A stretch of DNA of 57,049 nucleotides from Bacillota bacterium (GTDB lineage Bacteria > Bacillota > Clostridia > Lachnospirales > Bianqueaceae): NCBI GenBank assembly GCA_017620135.1, contig JAFZQZ010000116.1, positions 1 through 57,049 of the forward strand, given 5' to 3'. Numbering within the stretch: position 1 is the first letter of the stretch; every line of letters starts with the position of its first letter. Below are positions 42,150 to 51,371 of this stretch, one piece after another. Made by a program: the position numbers and the translations under genes. The notes under the pieces are model-generated. The model was not told where the DNA came from. It made no database searches and worked only from the letters and a program-made list of their open reading frames with translations.

Positions 42150-42823
42150 ATCTTAAAAGCTTTTTCCACCGGAATACTGCAGACGATCCCCTGTGCCTTA
42201 CTTCGAAGGCCAAAGGAGGAGTTGACCGTGTTCAGGATATCGTCCCTGTGTTCTTCTGAAGCCAGGATCGTGATCAGTTCTCTTTCCTGCTCGAGTTCCA
42301 CACCGAATTCCAGTGCCAGTTCTTCTACCCCGGTCAGCCTGCCCTTGATCAGAGTACCGCCGGTCGCTCCGGCTTTTCTCGCCGCCTGCATAACATCATC
42401 CGTATATCCGGCGTTGACAGCGATCAGAATCAGGCTGCGGCGCGATTTGCTTTCAGCACTTAACGTATCTCTGTCCATGGTAATTCCTCCTGCCTGTTTC
42501 TGTAGTATAGTAGCTGTCAGTTTACTGATCGAATTGAGCGGGATCAGCATGATGATTCCGCGGCCCCGTCCGATCTGATCGATACTTCCCGCAACTTCTT
42601 CCACAAATCTCTCTGCCTGGACGCGCAGACCAAAACTGAAAATAAGATCTTTATCGCTGGTTCCCAGACCGATAATATCCATCATATCGGATGTCGCTGT
42701 CCCGATACCCAGACAGATAAAATGATTTCTGATTCCCCGCTTCTTCAGTTCTTCCAGAAGGAGTGGGCCCTTGCCACGGTCAGTAATAGAATAAAGCAGC
42801 ATAATGTCCTGCTGATCAGGCAT
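42146..42823 (-). CDS. PII-like tandem domain protein
   Basis: 225 residues made of two similar alpha/beta domains (about 1-110 and 120-225). In each, a 'LLYSITDRGKG' or 'LILIAVNAGYTDDVMQAARKAGATGGTLIKGR' strand-helix pattern recalls the PII/ACT fold; the second half, with AGATGGTL and 'ELITILASEEHRDDIL', is the more PII-like. It overlaps the DUF1538 gene by 8 bp, so it may regulate that membrane protein as PII proteins regulate transporters. Ligand unknown. Confidence 0.7.
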   Translation of the reverse strand: MPDQQDIMLLYSITDRGKGPLLLEELKKRGIRNHFICLGIGTATSDMMDIIGLGTSDKDLIFSFGLRVQAERFVEEVAGSIDQIGRGRGIIMLIPLNSISKLTATILQKQAGGITMDRDTLSAESKSRRSLILIAVNAGYTDDVMQAARKAGATGGTLIKGRLTGVEELALEFGVELEQERELITILASEEHRDDILNTVNSSFGLRSKAQGIVCSIPVEKAFKI

Positions 42824-44402
42824 GTTCCCCGACCTCCTTTCTTTCCGGGAGATCCTCCGGGAACTCCGTTATTAGATATGCTTCATCATAGTAATACACG
42901 ATTTCGTCTTCGATCAGATCAAGCTCCTGCGCCGCTTGTTTGTGGCGAAGCTTTGACCGGATCCTGCTGTACAAACCTATGATCTGAATCGTGATCAGCG
43001 GTGTCAGCGCGACCATTGCCACGATGCCAAAGGCGTCTGTCAGAAGGTTGCCGCCCAAAGTTTCACAGGCGCCTATCGCGAAAGGAAGAATAAACGTAGT
43101 CGTCATGGGCCCGCTGGCAACACCGCCGGCATCGAACGCCACACCGGTATATACCTTGGGTACGAAGAAACTGATCCCCAGCGAAACAAGGTATCCGACG
43201 ATCATAAACGGCAGGAGCCGAATACCAGTCAGGATCCGAAGCATGGCGATCCCGATCGCCAGCGCCACGCCGACAGACAGCCCGATCCGGATGGAGTTGC
43301 CGCTGATGGCCCCGCTGGTCACGTCTTCTACCTGTCGTTTCAGCACATGAACCGCTGGCTCCGCCGCGACGACGAAGTAGCCGATCACCATCCCGGCAGG
43401 AATGATGATCCACGTCGGTGTGATCTGTCCGTTGGCCAGTTCCCTGCCGATCAGCTGGCCGGCAGGCATGAATCCAACATTCGCACCGGTAAGGAACAGG
43501 ACCAGTCCGATATAGGTATACAGAATACCTATCGTGATTCGGATCATCTGCCGTCTGTGGAAACGTTTCGTCACGATCTGAAAAACGATGAAAACAGCGA
43601 CCAGCGGCGCTATGGCCAGAGCTACTTCCTCCAGATAACCGGGAAATGCGTAGAGAAACACAATAAATGCGTCTCTGGTATTCGCCACGTTTTGCAGAAC
43701 AAACTCACTTGTCGATGCCTCCGGCCGAAAACAGATACTTAGTATAATGACCGAGAGAATGGGACCGATACTGCAAAGAGCGACCAGGCCAAATCCGCTT
43801 TCTCCGTCCTTTTCCGAGCTTCTTGAAACTGCCAGGCCTGAGCCCATAGCCATCAGAAACGGAACGGTCATCGGGCCGGTCGTGACACCACCGCTGTCAA
43901 ACGCAGCCGGAATAAAATCCTCCGGCGCAAACAGAGAAGCGATCATGATCAGCCCGTAGAAAACGATAAGCAGTTTTGACAGCGACAGTTTAAAACGTAT
44001 CCTGAGCAGTGCAAGGACAAGAAAAACACCCACGCCAAAGGCCACCGACCAGATCAGGATCTGGTCAGAGATCGATGGGATCTGGTTGGCTAATACGCGA
44101 AGATCCGGTTCCGCTGTAGTGATCAGGACGCCAAGCACGAAGCATACGATCAGCGGGACGAAGATCTTCCTGAAACGGTTGAGATAAATACCGACCCCTT
44201 CACCCAATGGCATCATGCTCATATCCGAACCGAGAGTGAACAATCCGATCCCGGCAATCAGCATCATCGACCCAAAGACAAACAGCGTCATGATACCTGT
44301 TCCAAGCGGCGTCAGTGAAATACTGAAAACAATAATGATGACTGTGATCGGAAGCACTGAACTCAACGATTCGAGGAGCTTTTCTCGAAGACTATTTCTC
44401 AT
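42816..44402 (-). CDS. DUF1538 family membrane protein
   Basis: 528 residues with about 12 predicted membrane segments arranged as two homologous halves. The half-signature is FIPAAFDSGGVTTGPMTVPFLM in the first and 'GVAFDAGGVASGPMTTTFILPF' in the second, matching DUF1538. The repeated halves suggest a transporter with inverted or tandem repeats; the substrate is not known. The C-terminal cytoplasmic tail is acidic and Tyr-rich. A PII-like gene overlaps its end, suggesting regulation by protein contact. Confidence 0.8.
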   Translation of the reverse strand: MRNSLREKLLESLSSVLPITVIIIVFSISLTPLGTGIMTLFVFGSMMLIAGIGLFTLGSDMSMMPLGEGVGIYLNRFRKIFVPLIVCFVLGVLITTAEPDLRVLANQIPSISDQILIWSVAFGVGVFLVLALLRIRFKLSLSKLLIVFYGLIMIASLFAPEDFIPAAFDSGGVTTGPMTVPFLMAMGSGLAVSRSSEKDGESGFGLVALCSIGPILSVIILSICFRPEASTSEFVLQNVANTRDAFIVFLYAFPGYLEEVALAIAPLVAVFIVFQIVTKRFHRRQMIRITIGILYTYIGLVLFLTGANVGFMPAGQLIGRELANGQITPTWIIIPAGMVIGYFVVAAEPAVHVLKRQVEDVTSGAISGNSIRIGLSVGVALAIGIAMLRILTGIRLLPFMIVGYLVSLGISFFVPKVYTGVAFDAGGVASGPMTTTFILPFAIGACETLGGNLLTDAFGIVAMVALTPLITIQIIGLYSRIRSKLRHKQAAQELDLIEDEIVYYYDEAYLITEFPEDLPERKEVGEHA

Positions 44403-44428
44403 ATCACATAATCACCTGCCTGATAATA

Positions 44429-44458
44429 AAAATTGCTGGCCATACAGTCAGCAATTTT
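44429..44458 (-). terminator. Terminator after pgmB
   Basis: AAAATTGCTG (44429-44438) with CAGCAATTTT (44449-44458), 10-nt loop; on the minus strand TTTTTATTAT follows. It separates pgmB from the DUF1538 gene downstream. Confidence 0.8.
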
Positions 44459-44477
44459 CTCATTTCTAACACTTGTC

Positions 44478-45122
44478 TTACGGAAGAATATCCAGAAGAT
44501 CCTTGAAGGACTTCATGTTATAATCCCCGGCGCCGGCATTCGAAGCGTCGCCCAGGCAGGCTGCTTTCATGCCGCCCGCGTGTGCTGCTTCAGCACCTGC
44601 GACAGCGTCTTCCACGACCAGACATTTTTCGGGAGCGATCCCCAGAAATGCTGCCGCTTTGACGAATACTTCCGGATCGGGTTTGGATTTGGTGATGTTG
44701 TTGCCGTCGGAGATCGCGTCGAAATAGGTCGGCAGGCCGATCCGCTCGAGGATAAACGGTGTATTCTTGGAAGAAGAACCGATCGCCAGCTTGTAGCCTC
44801 TCGCGCGAAGCTCATCCAGACTGTTCTTTACTTCATCGGACAGATCAGCAGGAGACATTCTGGCCAGAAGCTTCCTGTAGATATCATTCTTCTGAGCTGC
44901 CAGCTCTTCCTTGCGCGCGTCACTCAGCTGCTCGTCACAGCGTTCCAGGATGATCTCCAGAGACGCCATACGGGAAACGCCGCGCAGACGGTTGTTGATC
45001 TCTTTGTCGAAATACACACCGATCCCATCCGCCATTTCTTTCCATGCCAGATAATGATATTCATCGGTAAAGCAGATTACTCCGTCCAGATCAAAGATCA
45101 CAGCTTCAAACTCTTTTGCCAT
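44478..45122 (-). CDS. pgmB: Beta-phosphoglucomutase (HAD superfamily)
   Basis: 214 residues. Motif I is FDLDGVICFTDEYHY with the two catalytic Asp; 'RLRGVSRMASLEIIL' in the cap is typical of beta-phosphoglucomutase; motif II/III 'IGSSSKNTPFIL' and motif IV 'VVEDAVAGAEAAHAGGM' complete it. It converts beta-glucose 1-phosphate to glucose 6-phosphate, usually after a disaccharide phosphorylase, which is not in the window. RBS AAAGGACGG; own promoter. Confidence 0.9.
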   Translation of the reverse strand: MAKEFEAVIFDLDGVICFTDEYHYLAWKEMADGIGVYFDKEINNRLRGVSRMASLEIILERCDEQLSDARKEELAAQKNDIYRKLLARMSPADLSDEVKNSLDELRARGYKLAIGSSSKNTPFILERIGLPTYFDAISDGNNITKSKPDPEVFVKAAAFLGIAPEKCLVVEDAVAGAEAAHAGGMKAACLGDASNAGAGDYNMKSFKDLLDILP

Positions 45123-45157
45123 GGTTATGTCCGTCCTTTCAGGATTTGTTTTCTTTT

Positions 45158-45186
45158 ATTATAAATGGCATTTTGTCAACATGCAA
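45158..45186 (-). promoter_or_regulatory. Promoter for pgmB
   Basis: Minus strand TTGCAT (plus 45181-45186), 17-bp spacer, perfect TATAAT (plus 45158-45163). Confidence 0.65.
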
Positions 45187-45199
45187 GAAAAAACCACGC

Positions 45200-45997
45200 T
45201 TAAATCATAAAGAATTCCAGCGCTTTCTGGATCGACAGATCCCAGAAGCGCCATTCATGCTTATAACCCTTGACCTCATAGAATTTCGCCTTGAGGCCGA
45301 TCTGTTTCGCGTGTTCCTTGAAATGAAGAAATCCTTCGTAAAGCATATCATCTTTTCCGCAGGCGAAGAACAGTTTGGGGAGGTCCACGCCGTTTGCAAC
45401 TGCCTCATCCAGGACTCTCCAGGTATTCTCATACGATTTCAGATAGGCTTTAAGACCGCCGCGATTCTTGATGCTGCCCTGCGTACGGGAAAACATCTGC
45501 GGGTTATTCTCGCGATCCCAGTCGACATCTCTCGGCGCCGCGGAAAGGATCGCCGCACCGGCAAACAGCTCCGGATGATTGAAGGCATATACGCAGGTAC
45601 CTCTTCCGCCCATGGAAAGACCGGCAATAAAGTTATTCTCTCTCTTGTCCGATGCCGGGAACCAGCCGTAGATCAGCGGCATGAGTTCTTCCGTCAGGAA
45701 GTCGTACATGTTATACCCGATGCTGAAATGCTCCCAGTTTGCGTAGTTGGTATTCAGCGCGCTGGGCATCACGACAATCAGGTTTTTCTCACTCGCGTAA
45801 AGCTCGATATTGCTCTTGCGGATCCAGTCGGAATGATCACCGAAGGTCCCGTGAAGCAGCCACAATACTTTGTACTTTTCTCCGGAAAGATAATAGTCTT
45901 TCGGTTTTACCCCGAACGGTTTATCCGGCAGGACGACGGAGATCTGCGTATTGCCCATCAGGCAATCGCTCTGGAAATCGAACTGAACATATGACAT
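45200..45997 (-). CDS. Esterase family alpha/beta hydrolase
   Basis: 265 residues. 'LLHGTFGDHSDWIRKS' is the oxyanion-side loop, and the nucleophile elbow is GLSMGGRG. The probable acid is in 'FFACGKDDMLY', and the catalytic His is in 'GYKHEWRFW'. It is closest to the esterase D/feruloyl or acetyl-xylan type and has no signal peptide, so it probably deacylates imported oligosaccharides. RBS AGGAGGG. It starts 25 bp after the serine hydrolase gene, in the same direction. Confidence 0.87.
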   Translation of the reverse strand: MSYVQFDFQSDCLMGNTQISVVLPDKPFGVKPKDYYLSGEKYKVLWLLHGTFGDHSDWIRKSNIELYASEKNLIVVMPSALNTNYANWEHFSIGYNMYDFLTEELMPLIYGWFPASDKRENNFIAGLSMGGRGTCVYAFNHPELFAGAAILSAAPRDVDWDRENNPQMFSRTQGSIKNRGGLKAYLKSYENTWRVLDEAVANGVDLPKLFFACGKDDMLYEGFLHFKEHAKQIGLKAKFYEVKGYKHEWRFWDLSIQKALEFFMI

Positions 45998-46022
45998 CGT
46001 GAAACCCTCCTGTTAAATATTC

Positions 46023-47018
46023 TTATTGCAGATCATTCTTGAGAATTGAGAATCCGAGCGGCTCCGCGCCGACAAGTCCATAGTTCACGGCCACCGCCAC
46101 CGCGCATTTTGTTTCCCTGTTGAGACCCAGGAAAGCGCTGTAGGCGCCGGCATTACCGCCGTGCCAGCTGATGGGGGCGTCTTTCTCCAGCCGCCAGGCC
46201 AGACCACTGTTCGCGTTTTTCTCACAGGGACCGTGGACTTCGTGACACATCGCGAGATACGGGAAACGTCCGTCCAGGTTGATCTTCGCGAAATCCAGAA
46301 GATCACTGACGGAAGCGTTCAGCGCACCGGCAGGAGCAATGATATCGCTCTTTTCCCATTGCCAACACTGGCAGGGCTGATCCTTCCTGTCATACCCGAT
46401 CATCGGAACGTTCCCGAGAAACGTATTCGCCAGATGAAGCTCTCCCTGAATATATTTATTCAGGCTGTTCCAGAACCCTTCCCCGGTCACCTTTCCGACG
46501 ATGTATCCCAGGATCCCCATACCGATATTCGAATAAACAAACTTATATTCCTTCTCCTGCAGCCTGGTCTCCCGCAGGATCTTCATCATCCCTTCTTCAT
46601 CGGGATAGCCTCGGAACGGATTCTTATGAAGCAGCCCGTCCGGCTGATTCATAAAAAGAAGGAACTTGATGGTATCGAAGGTATTGTATGGCTGCGTAGT
46701 ATAGCCCGAAGTATGCGTGGCCAGCTTTTCCAATGACGGATAATACCCTTCCGGCAGACCTTCGATATAGTAGTTGACGGGTTTGGAAAGATCCAGCTTG
46801 CCCTCGGAGACATACTTTGCCAGGAGCGATGTCGTAAAGGGTTTGCAGATCGAACCTACCGGGTAGATCAGTTCCTCTGCGCTGACAGTCTTCCTGTCCG
46901 GTCCCCAGTGGACGACTTCTTTCTCATCCCCCCGCAGGATCCCGACTGTCAGTTCCACATGTTTTCTGTTTTTATACAGCTTTTCGATCAGTTTTTGTGT
47001 CTCGGGGACAAATTCCAT
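46023..47018 (-). CDS. Beta-lactamase family serine hydrolase
   Basis: 331 residues of the AmpC/PBP-like family. SxxK is in 'PVGSICKPF', the Tyr motif in 'FVYSNIGMG', and the third motif around 'PISWHGGNAGAYSAF' (HxG type, in place of KTG). No signal peptide, so a cytoplasmic esterase or peptidase role is more likely than cell-wall work. RBS AGGAGG. Probably in one transcript with the esterase downstream. Confidence 0.85.
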   Translation of the reverse strand: MEFVPETQKLIEKLYKNRKHVELTVGILRGDEKEVVHWGPDRKTVSAEELIYPVGSICKPFTTSLLAKYVSEGKLDLSKPVNYYIEGLPEGYYPSLEKLATHTSGYTTQPYNTFDTIKFLLFMNQPDGLLHKNPFRGYPDEEGMMKILRETRLQEKEYKFVYSNIGMGILGYIVGKVTGEGFWNSLNKYIQGELHLANTFLGNVPMIGYDRKDQPCQCWQWEKSDIIAPAGALNASVSDLLDFAKINLDGRFPYLAMCHEVHGPCEKNANSGLAWRLEKDAPISWHGGNAGAYSAFLGLNRETKCAVAVAVNYGLVGAEPLGFSILKNDLQ

Positions 47019-47089
47019 GCTATGTCTCCTCCTAATCTATGTTATAATCAGCATATCACGAACAAGTGAATCTATTCAAGAGGTGAAAA

Positions 47090-48370
47090 ATGGAAAAAGA
47101 GCTTAGGATCGCTATCATCGGCTGTGGTATGATCTCTCACAGACACATGACCATCATCGATAATCTGAAAAAAGCCGGCCATAACCTGAAAGTCGTCGCG
47201 GCTGCCGAGATCGACAAGGACAGGCTGATGGCCTGGGGTGCCAAATACGGTCTTGAGGAAAAAGATCTCTACCAGGATTTCCGGGAGATGCTGAAGCGGG
47301 ACGACATCGACGAGGTAGAAGTCTGTGTGCACAACAACCTGCATACTTCGGTCTCTACCGCTGTCATGGCGGCCGGGTTCCCCTGCTACTGTGAAAAGCC
47401 CATGGCCGCGAGCTATGCCGACGCGAAGATCCTTTACGACGCGCAGAAAAAATACGGTCAGAAACTTGCCATCCAGATCAGTTCCATTTACAATCCCCAG
47501 ACCCGTATCGCGAAAAAGATGATCCGGGAAGGACAGCTCGGCAAGATCTATCATGCGAGAAGCGTCGGCCATCGTCGTCAGGGCCGTCCCGGATATGATA
47601 TGACCCGGTTCAGCCCGGATTTCCTCAGCCCGACGATCGGCGTCCACGGTCCGCTGTTCGACCTGGGTATCTATCATCTGGCCCAGATGCTCTATGTCCT
47701 TGACATGCCCGAACTGGAAAGCGTATATGGTCTGCAGAGCTGTGAATACTGGACAGACCCGCGGATCGACAAGGCAGTCGGCAGAACGGCTCCGGTCGAA
47801 GATCTCGGTGTAGGCCTTGCCAGGTTCAAGGGCGGGATCTCGATGGATATCTATGAAGACTGGGCGATGCATATGGATACGGTAGGTACCAGCTTTATCG
47901 CCGGTTCTCTGGGAGCCCTGAAATTCCTCGATGTGGATGCGGGCGGCGGTCCCATGGCTATCCCGGGATACAACGGTATGCTGCCTCCGGGACGCAAACA
48001 GCCTACCCTTGAGTGGTTCGGGATCGACAAGGACGCCCAGCTGTTCCATACGATCCTCGACTGCGGGATCAGCAGTCCCTCCGGAAGACAGGAAGTCCTG
48101 ATGCATCCGGAAATGGAGATGTATAACGACAACCAGCTGCAGTGGTATTCCTACCTGCGCGGCATCCTTACCGACGAGACCAGGATCGACTCTCCGTATA
48201 TCGCCATGCAGACCGCGCTTTTATCCGAAGGGATCGTCCTCTCCAACGAACTCGGCCGCAGCGTTACACAGGAAGAGATCAAACAGCTCGCGAAATCGAT
48301 CGCGATCCGTGATCAGGAAACGCCTTTTGGCGTCATCCATTACGACTTCGACGATTATTCTTCCAGATAG
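47090..48370 (+). CDS. Gfo/Idh/MocA family oxidoreductase
   Basis: 426 residues. The Rossmann loop is RIAIIGCGMISHRH, and the catalytic-region motif is CYCEKPMAASYADA (EKP). The C-terminal alpha/beta domain carries 'GVHGPLFDLGIYHLAQML' with the family's Asp/His pair. It is an NAD(P)-dependent sugar or polyol dehydrogenase; the exact substrate is unknown. RBS AGAGGTG. The gene's last 16 bp overlap the end of the convergent PfkB-HAD gene. Confidence 0.88.
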   Translation: MEKELRIAIIGCGMISHRHMTIIDNLKKAGHNLKVVAAAEIDKDRLMAWGAKYGLEEKDLYQDFREMLKRDDIDEVEVCVHNNLHTSVSTAVMAAGFPCYCEKPMAASYADAKILYDAQKKYGQKLAIQISSIYNPQTRIAKKMIREGQLGKIYHARSVGHRRQGRPGYDMTRFSPDFLSPTIGVHGPLFDLGIYHLAQMLYVLDMPELESVYGLQSCEYWTDPRIDKAVGRTAPVEDLGVGLARFKGGISMDIYEDWAMHMDTVGTSFIAGSLGALKFLDVDAGGGPMAIPGYNGMLPPGRKQPTLEWFGIDKDAQLFHTILDCGISSPSGRQEVLMHPEMEMYNDNQLQWYSYLRGILTDETRIDSPYIAMQTALLSEGIVLSNELGRSVTQEEIKQLAKSIAIRDQETPFGVIHYDFDDYSSR

Positions 48371-49971
48371 ATCGCGATGCCATCGGCATCGTTGGAACCG
48401 ATCACCTCATCGGCCACTTCTTTGACTTCCCGGATGGCGTTGCCCATGGCAACGCCTTTTCCACATAATTTCAGCATCCCGATATCAGCATAATCGTCTC
48501 CGAAGGCCGTGATCTCGGAAAGTTCGATCCCGCAGGCTTCACACATCTTCCGGATCGCGTTTTCTTTCGTAGCTTCCTTCTTTGTCAGCTTATACCAGAA
48601 ACCGTCGGAAAAGCGGATCATGTCCGCTTCCGGAAATCTGGCCGCGATCTGCTTCGCCTGCTTTTCATCAAACAGTTCCAGGCAGATCTTCAGGCCCGGC
48701 TGATCCCAGGCGGAAAAATCTGTCATCGAGCTTCCTTTCCACTTCGGGTCATAAACGACGGGATCAATATTGCCGAAGTGCTCTGTCATTGTATCGACAG
48801 TGATCCCGAGATCTCCGGCAACTTTTCTTGCGTAATCGATCACATCCAGCACTTCCTCTGCGGAAAACTCCGCACAAAAGATGACTTCATCGCCTTTCTT
48901 TACCAGTGCGCCGGCGCTGGAGATGAGCACATCCGGTCTCAGTGCCTCCAAAAACTCCATGGAGTTCTGTTCAGCCCGTGAAGTCACCACACCGACTAAC
49001 GTTCCCTTCGCCCGGCATGCCTGAAGTGCCCGCAGCGTCCTCTCCGAGATCGTTTTGTCACTTCGGAGCAGGGTCCCATCCAGATCAAAAAGCAATAGTT
49101 TCGTCATAGTATATCCTTCTTTTCTTTCATAGGGGTAAGCGCCTTCCCATCCGATCACCTGAGCCGCGAATACCGCGGCTTTTTTCATGGCACTTTGGAT
49201 ATCGTTTTCATCCCACTCTCTGCAAGAGCACAATCCGCTCTTTTCTGGTTTGAACAAGTCACTGATCAGCGCGGTAAAGTAGGCGTCGCCGGCTCCCAGC
49301 GTATCCACGATCTTTGGTACTTCTGCCGCAGGTTCCAGGTAGATCTTCCCCTGATAGAGCAGCATGGAGCCCTCTTCCCCGACCGTTCCCAGGACAGCTT
49401 TGGTTCCGTGTTCCTCCATCAGCTTCATCTTTCTTACGCGTTCCTCTTCCGAAAGATCCGCGAGCGAAAGCGATGCGATCGTCACATAAGGAGCGATCCG
49501 GATCAGGTCTTCATCCGCGATCTTCGCGGAAAAATCAAAGGCGACCGGAATACCGGTCTCCGAGAAGTCAGGAAGATACGAAAGCATCTGTGAATTGATG
49601 TCCGTATAGATAAGATCCGCTTCCCGGATAAGATTCCAGTCGTCTTCTGTCAGTTTCATGGGGTGGATCCGCATCACGCCGAACAGGTTCGATCCCGCGA
49701 AGATCCGGTCATGGTCCCGGTGCTCGATCCGACAGTAACCGTTCTCACCGTCTATCATCCGCGCATGTGAAAGATCCACTCCGTAGCTTCCAAGAGCGTC
49801 CTTCATGATCGCTCCAGGCAAATCAGTTCCGAACTGTCCAAGATAGGCAGACTCCATCCCCAGCATGCGGGCATAGACGGCCGTGTTGGCGCACTGGCCG
49901 CCGGGATGCATCGTTCCCTCAGGGAGATAGATGTCACAGACGTTTTCTCCGATCGCGATCAGTTTCATCAT
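48355..49971 (-). CDS. PfkB sugar kinase fused to Cof-type HAD phosphatase
   Basis: About 538 residues in one frame. Residues 1-288 are a PfkB-family kinase: 'LIAIGENVCDIYLPEGTM', 'GGQCANTAVYARMLG' and the signature VDTLGAGDAYFTALI with the catalytic Asp; the N-terminus recalls fructoselysine 6-kinase FrlD. Residues about 289-538 are a Cof-type HAD phosphatase: 'LLLFDLDGTLLRSDKTIS', 'GVVTSRAEQNS' and 'ITAFGDDYADIGML'. An internal ATG at 49107, preceded by AAGAAGGA, could also start the HAD half alone. The start at 49971 is the first ATG after GGAG. Last gene of a four-gene operon. Confidence 0.85.
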   Translation of the reverse strand: MMKLIAIGENVCDIYLPEGTMHPGGQCANTAVYARMLGMESAYLGQFGTDLPGAIMKDALGSYGVDLSHARMIDGENGYCRIEHRDHDRIFAGSNLFGVMRIHPMKLTEDDWNLIREADLIYTDINSQMLSYLPDFSETGIPVAFDFSAKIADEDLIRIAPYVTIASLSLADLSEEERVRKMKLMEEHGTKAVLGTVGEEGSMLLYQGKIYLEPAAEVPKIVDTLGAGDAYFTALISDLFKPEKSGLCSCREWDENDIQSAMKKAAVFAAQVIGWEGAYPYERKEGYTMTKLLLFDLDGTLLRSDKTISERTLRALQACRAKGTLVGVVTSRAEQNSMEFLEALRPDVLISSAGALVKKGDEVIFCAEFSAEEVLDVIDYARKVAGDLGITVDTMTEHFGNIDPVVYDPKWKGSSMTDFSAWDQPGLKICLELFDEKQAKQIAARFPEADMIRFSDGFWYKLTKKEATKENAIRKMCEACGIELSEITAFGDDYADIGMLKLCGKGVAMGNAIREVKEVADEVIGSNDADGIAIYLEE

Positions 49972-50004
49972 GCTCTGGTGCTCCACTTCTTGATTTTGGG
50001 ACGC

Positions 50005-50868
50005 TTAGTATAAATGCAGGATCCATTCTCCATCCGGATCGATCGTATACCGGAATTCGGAAAGATCCGCCCGGTCAAACACTTCCAGCAGTGGGTCAAA
50101 ATCACCCACTGTTTTTATGTTTGGAAGATCTTCCCGGCGGAACCATTCCATATGGCCTTCATCCGAAGAAGTGAGTTCTCCGGAGAACTTCGTTGCCTTG
50201 AACAGAAAAACGATATATCGTCCGTTATCGATAGGGAACTGTTTCACGCCGACCAGCACCGGATCCTCGATCAAAAGTCCTGTCTCTTCCCGTACTTCTC
50301 GTTTCACAGCTTCGACGAAAGATTCACCTTTTTCCACATGTCCGCCAGGCATCGCATAGCCCGACCAGCTGTCCTTATGCCTGTTCTGGAGCAGTACTTT
50401 GTCTCCGTCAACGACCAGACACATGGTCGTCAGTTCCACTCGCTCCGAACGGTCCTTTTTCAGATCACAGCGCTTGGAGATCTCCAAGCCCATATACTGG
50501 GGCCAGATCTCCAGATCCCTGACTTTTTCGATCGGGACCCAGGTAGGTTCATACTGATTGGTCTCACTTGCCCTAAGTGCCTCCGGTCCGCCCACTCTTG
50601 TTTCATCCAGTGAAGGGCGGATTGCGAAATAATTCCATTCCCGGGTGTTTTCGTCCTCATGGTAGCACAAAGGATGCAGATCTTCTTCCAGGATCCGGAC
50701 TCCGACCTCTTCCAGAGTCTCACGGACAGCTGCCTGAGGAAACGTTTCTCCTTCCTCTACGCCTCCGCCCGGAATGATCCAGTATTCATCGCCGTTCTTC
50801 CAGCGATGCATCAGGAGGACTTTCCTTTCTTCCTGACACCATAAAACGACCGCGGCTCGCTCTCTCAT
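50005..50868 (-). CDS. Tandem double Nudix hydrolase
   Basis: 287 residues with two complete Nudix domains. Box 1: 'GGGVEEGETFPQAAVRETLEEVGV'-type at about 34-57; box 2: GGHVEKGESFVEAVKREVREETG at about 176-198. All catalytic Glu (REUxEE) are present in both. The N-terminal domain resembles ADP-ribose pyrophosphatase-like members; the second resembles MutT/8-oxo-dGTP types. The substrate is not determinable. The ATG at 50868 directly follows the upstream stop (TAAGATG), so the frame open to 50931 is not used. Confidence 0.87.
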   Translation of the reverse strand: MRERAAVVLWCQEERKVLLMHRWKNGDEYWIIPGGGVEEGETFPQAAVRETLEEVGVRILEEDLHPLCYHEDENTREWNYFAIRPSLDETRVGGPEALRASETNQYEPTWVPIEKVRDLEIWPQYMGLEISKRCDLKKDRSERVELTTMCLVVDGDKVLLQNRHKDSWSGYAMPGGHVEKGESFVEAVKREVREETGLLIEDPVLVGVKQFPIDNGRYIVFLFKATKFSGELTSSDEGHMEWFRREDLPNIKTVGDFDPLLEVFDRADLSEFRYTIDPDGEWILHLY

Positions 50869-50869
50869 C

Positions 50870-51370
50870 TTACATTCCTTCCAGTCTGTCATCCAGATAA
50901 TGTGTCGGCAAAACGACGCAGGTTTTTTCATTCAGGATCTTCGGGAGATCATCGACCAGTCCTCTCGGAAAAAGCTGGTCCTTGATCTCCGTCAGTTTCT
51001 CAAGCGGAAGCCAGAGAAATTCCTCTGTTCCCCGATCGACTTCTGTCACTTCTTTTCTGGGAACATCGATCATTTCGGCAAGAAAGACATGGTTCAGCCG
51101 GTGGCTGTACTCCGCCCATTTTTCCCGTACATAGGGATCGGTAAAGATCTCTTCCTTGACTGCGATCAGACGGATCGGACGCACAGTATAACCGGTTTCT
51201 TCAAGCACTTCACGAACAAGTGCCTCTTCCATGGTCTCAAACTTATGCTGACCGCCGCCCGGGAGGTCATAGGCGTCCCCATGATACCAGTGACCATGAT
51301 TCAGCAGTACCTTTCCATCATGAATGATCAGCGCTTTCGCGGTGATCCGAATTGTATGATTCTCTGCCAT
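50870..51370 (-). CDS. Nudix hydrolase
   Basis: 166 residues. 'IRITAKALIIHDGKVLLN' opens the fold; the box is GGGQHKFETMEEALVREVLEETG, in which the usual Gly after GGG-x5 is Phe-Glu, still with the REVLEE core. The ATG at 51370 follows the LD-carboxypeptidase stop (TAAGATG); no strong RBS, so translation is coupled. The substrate is unknown. Confidence 0.87.
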   Translation of the reverse strand: MAENHTIRITAKALIIHDGKVLLNHGHWYHGDAYDLPGGGQHKFETMEEALVREVLEETGYTVRPIRLIAVKEEIFTDPYVREKWAEYSHRLNHVFLAEMIDVPRKEVTEVDRGTEEFLWLPLEKLTEIKDQLFPRGLVDDLPKILNEKTCVVLPTHYLDDRLEGM

Positions 51371-51371
51371 C

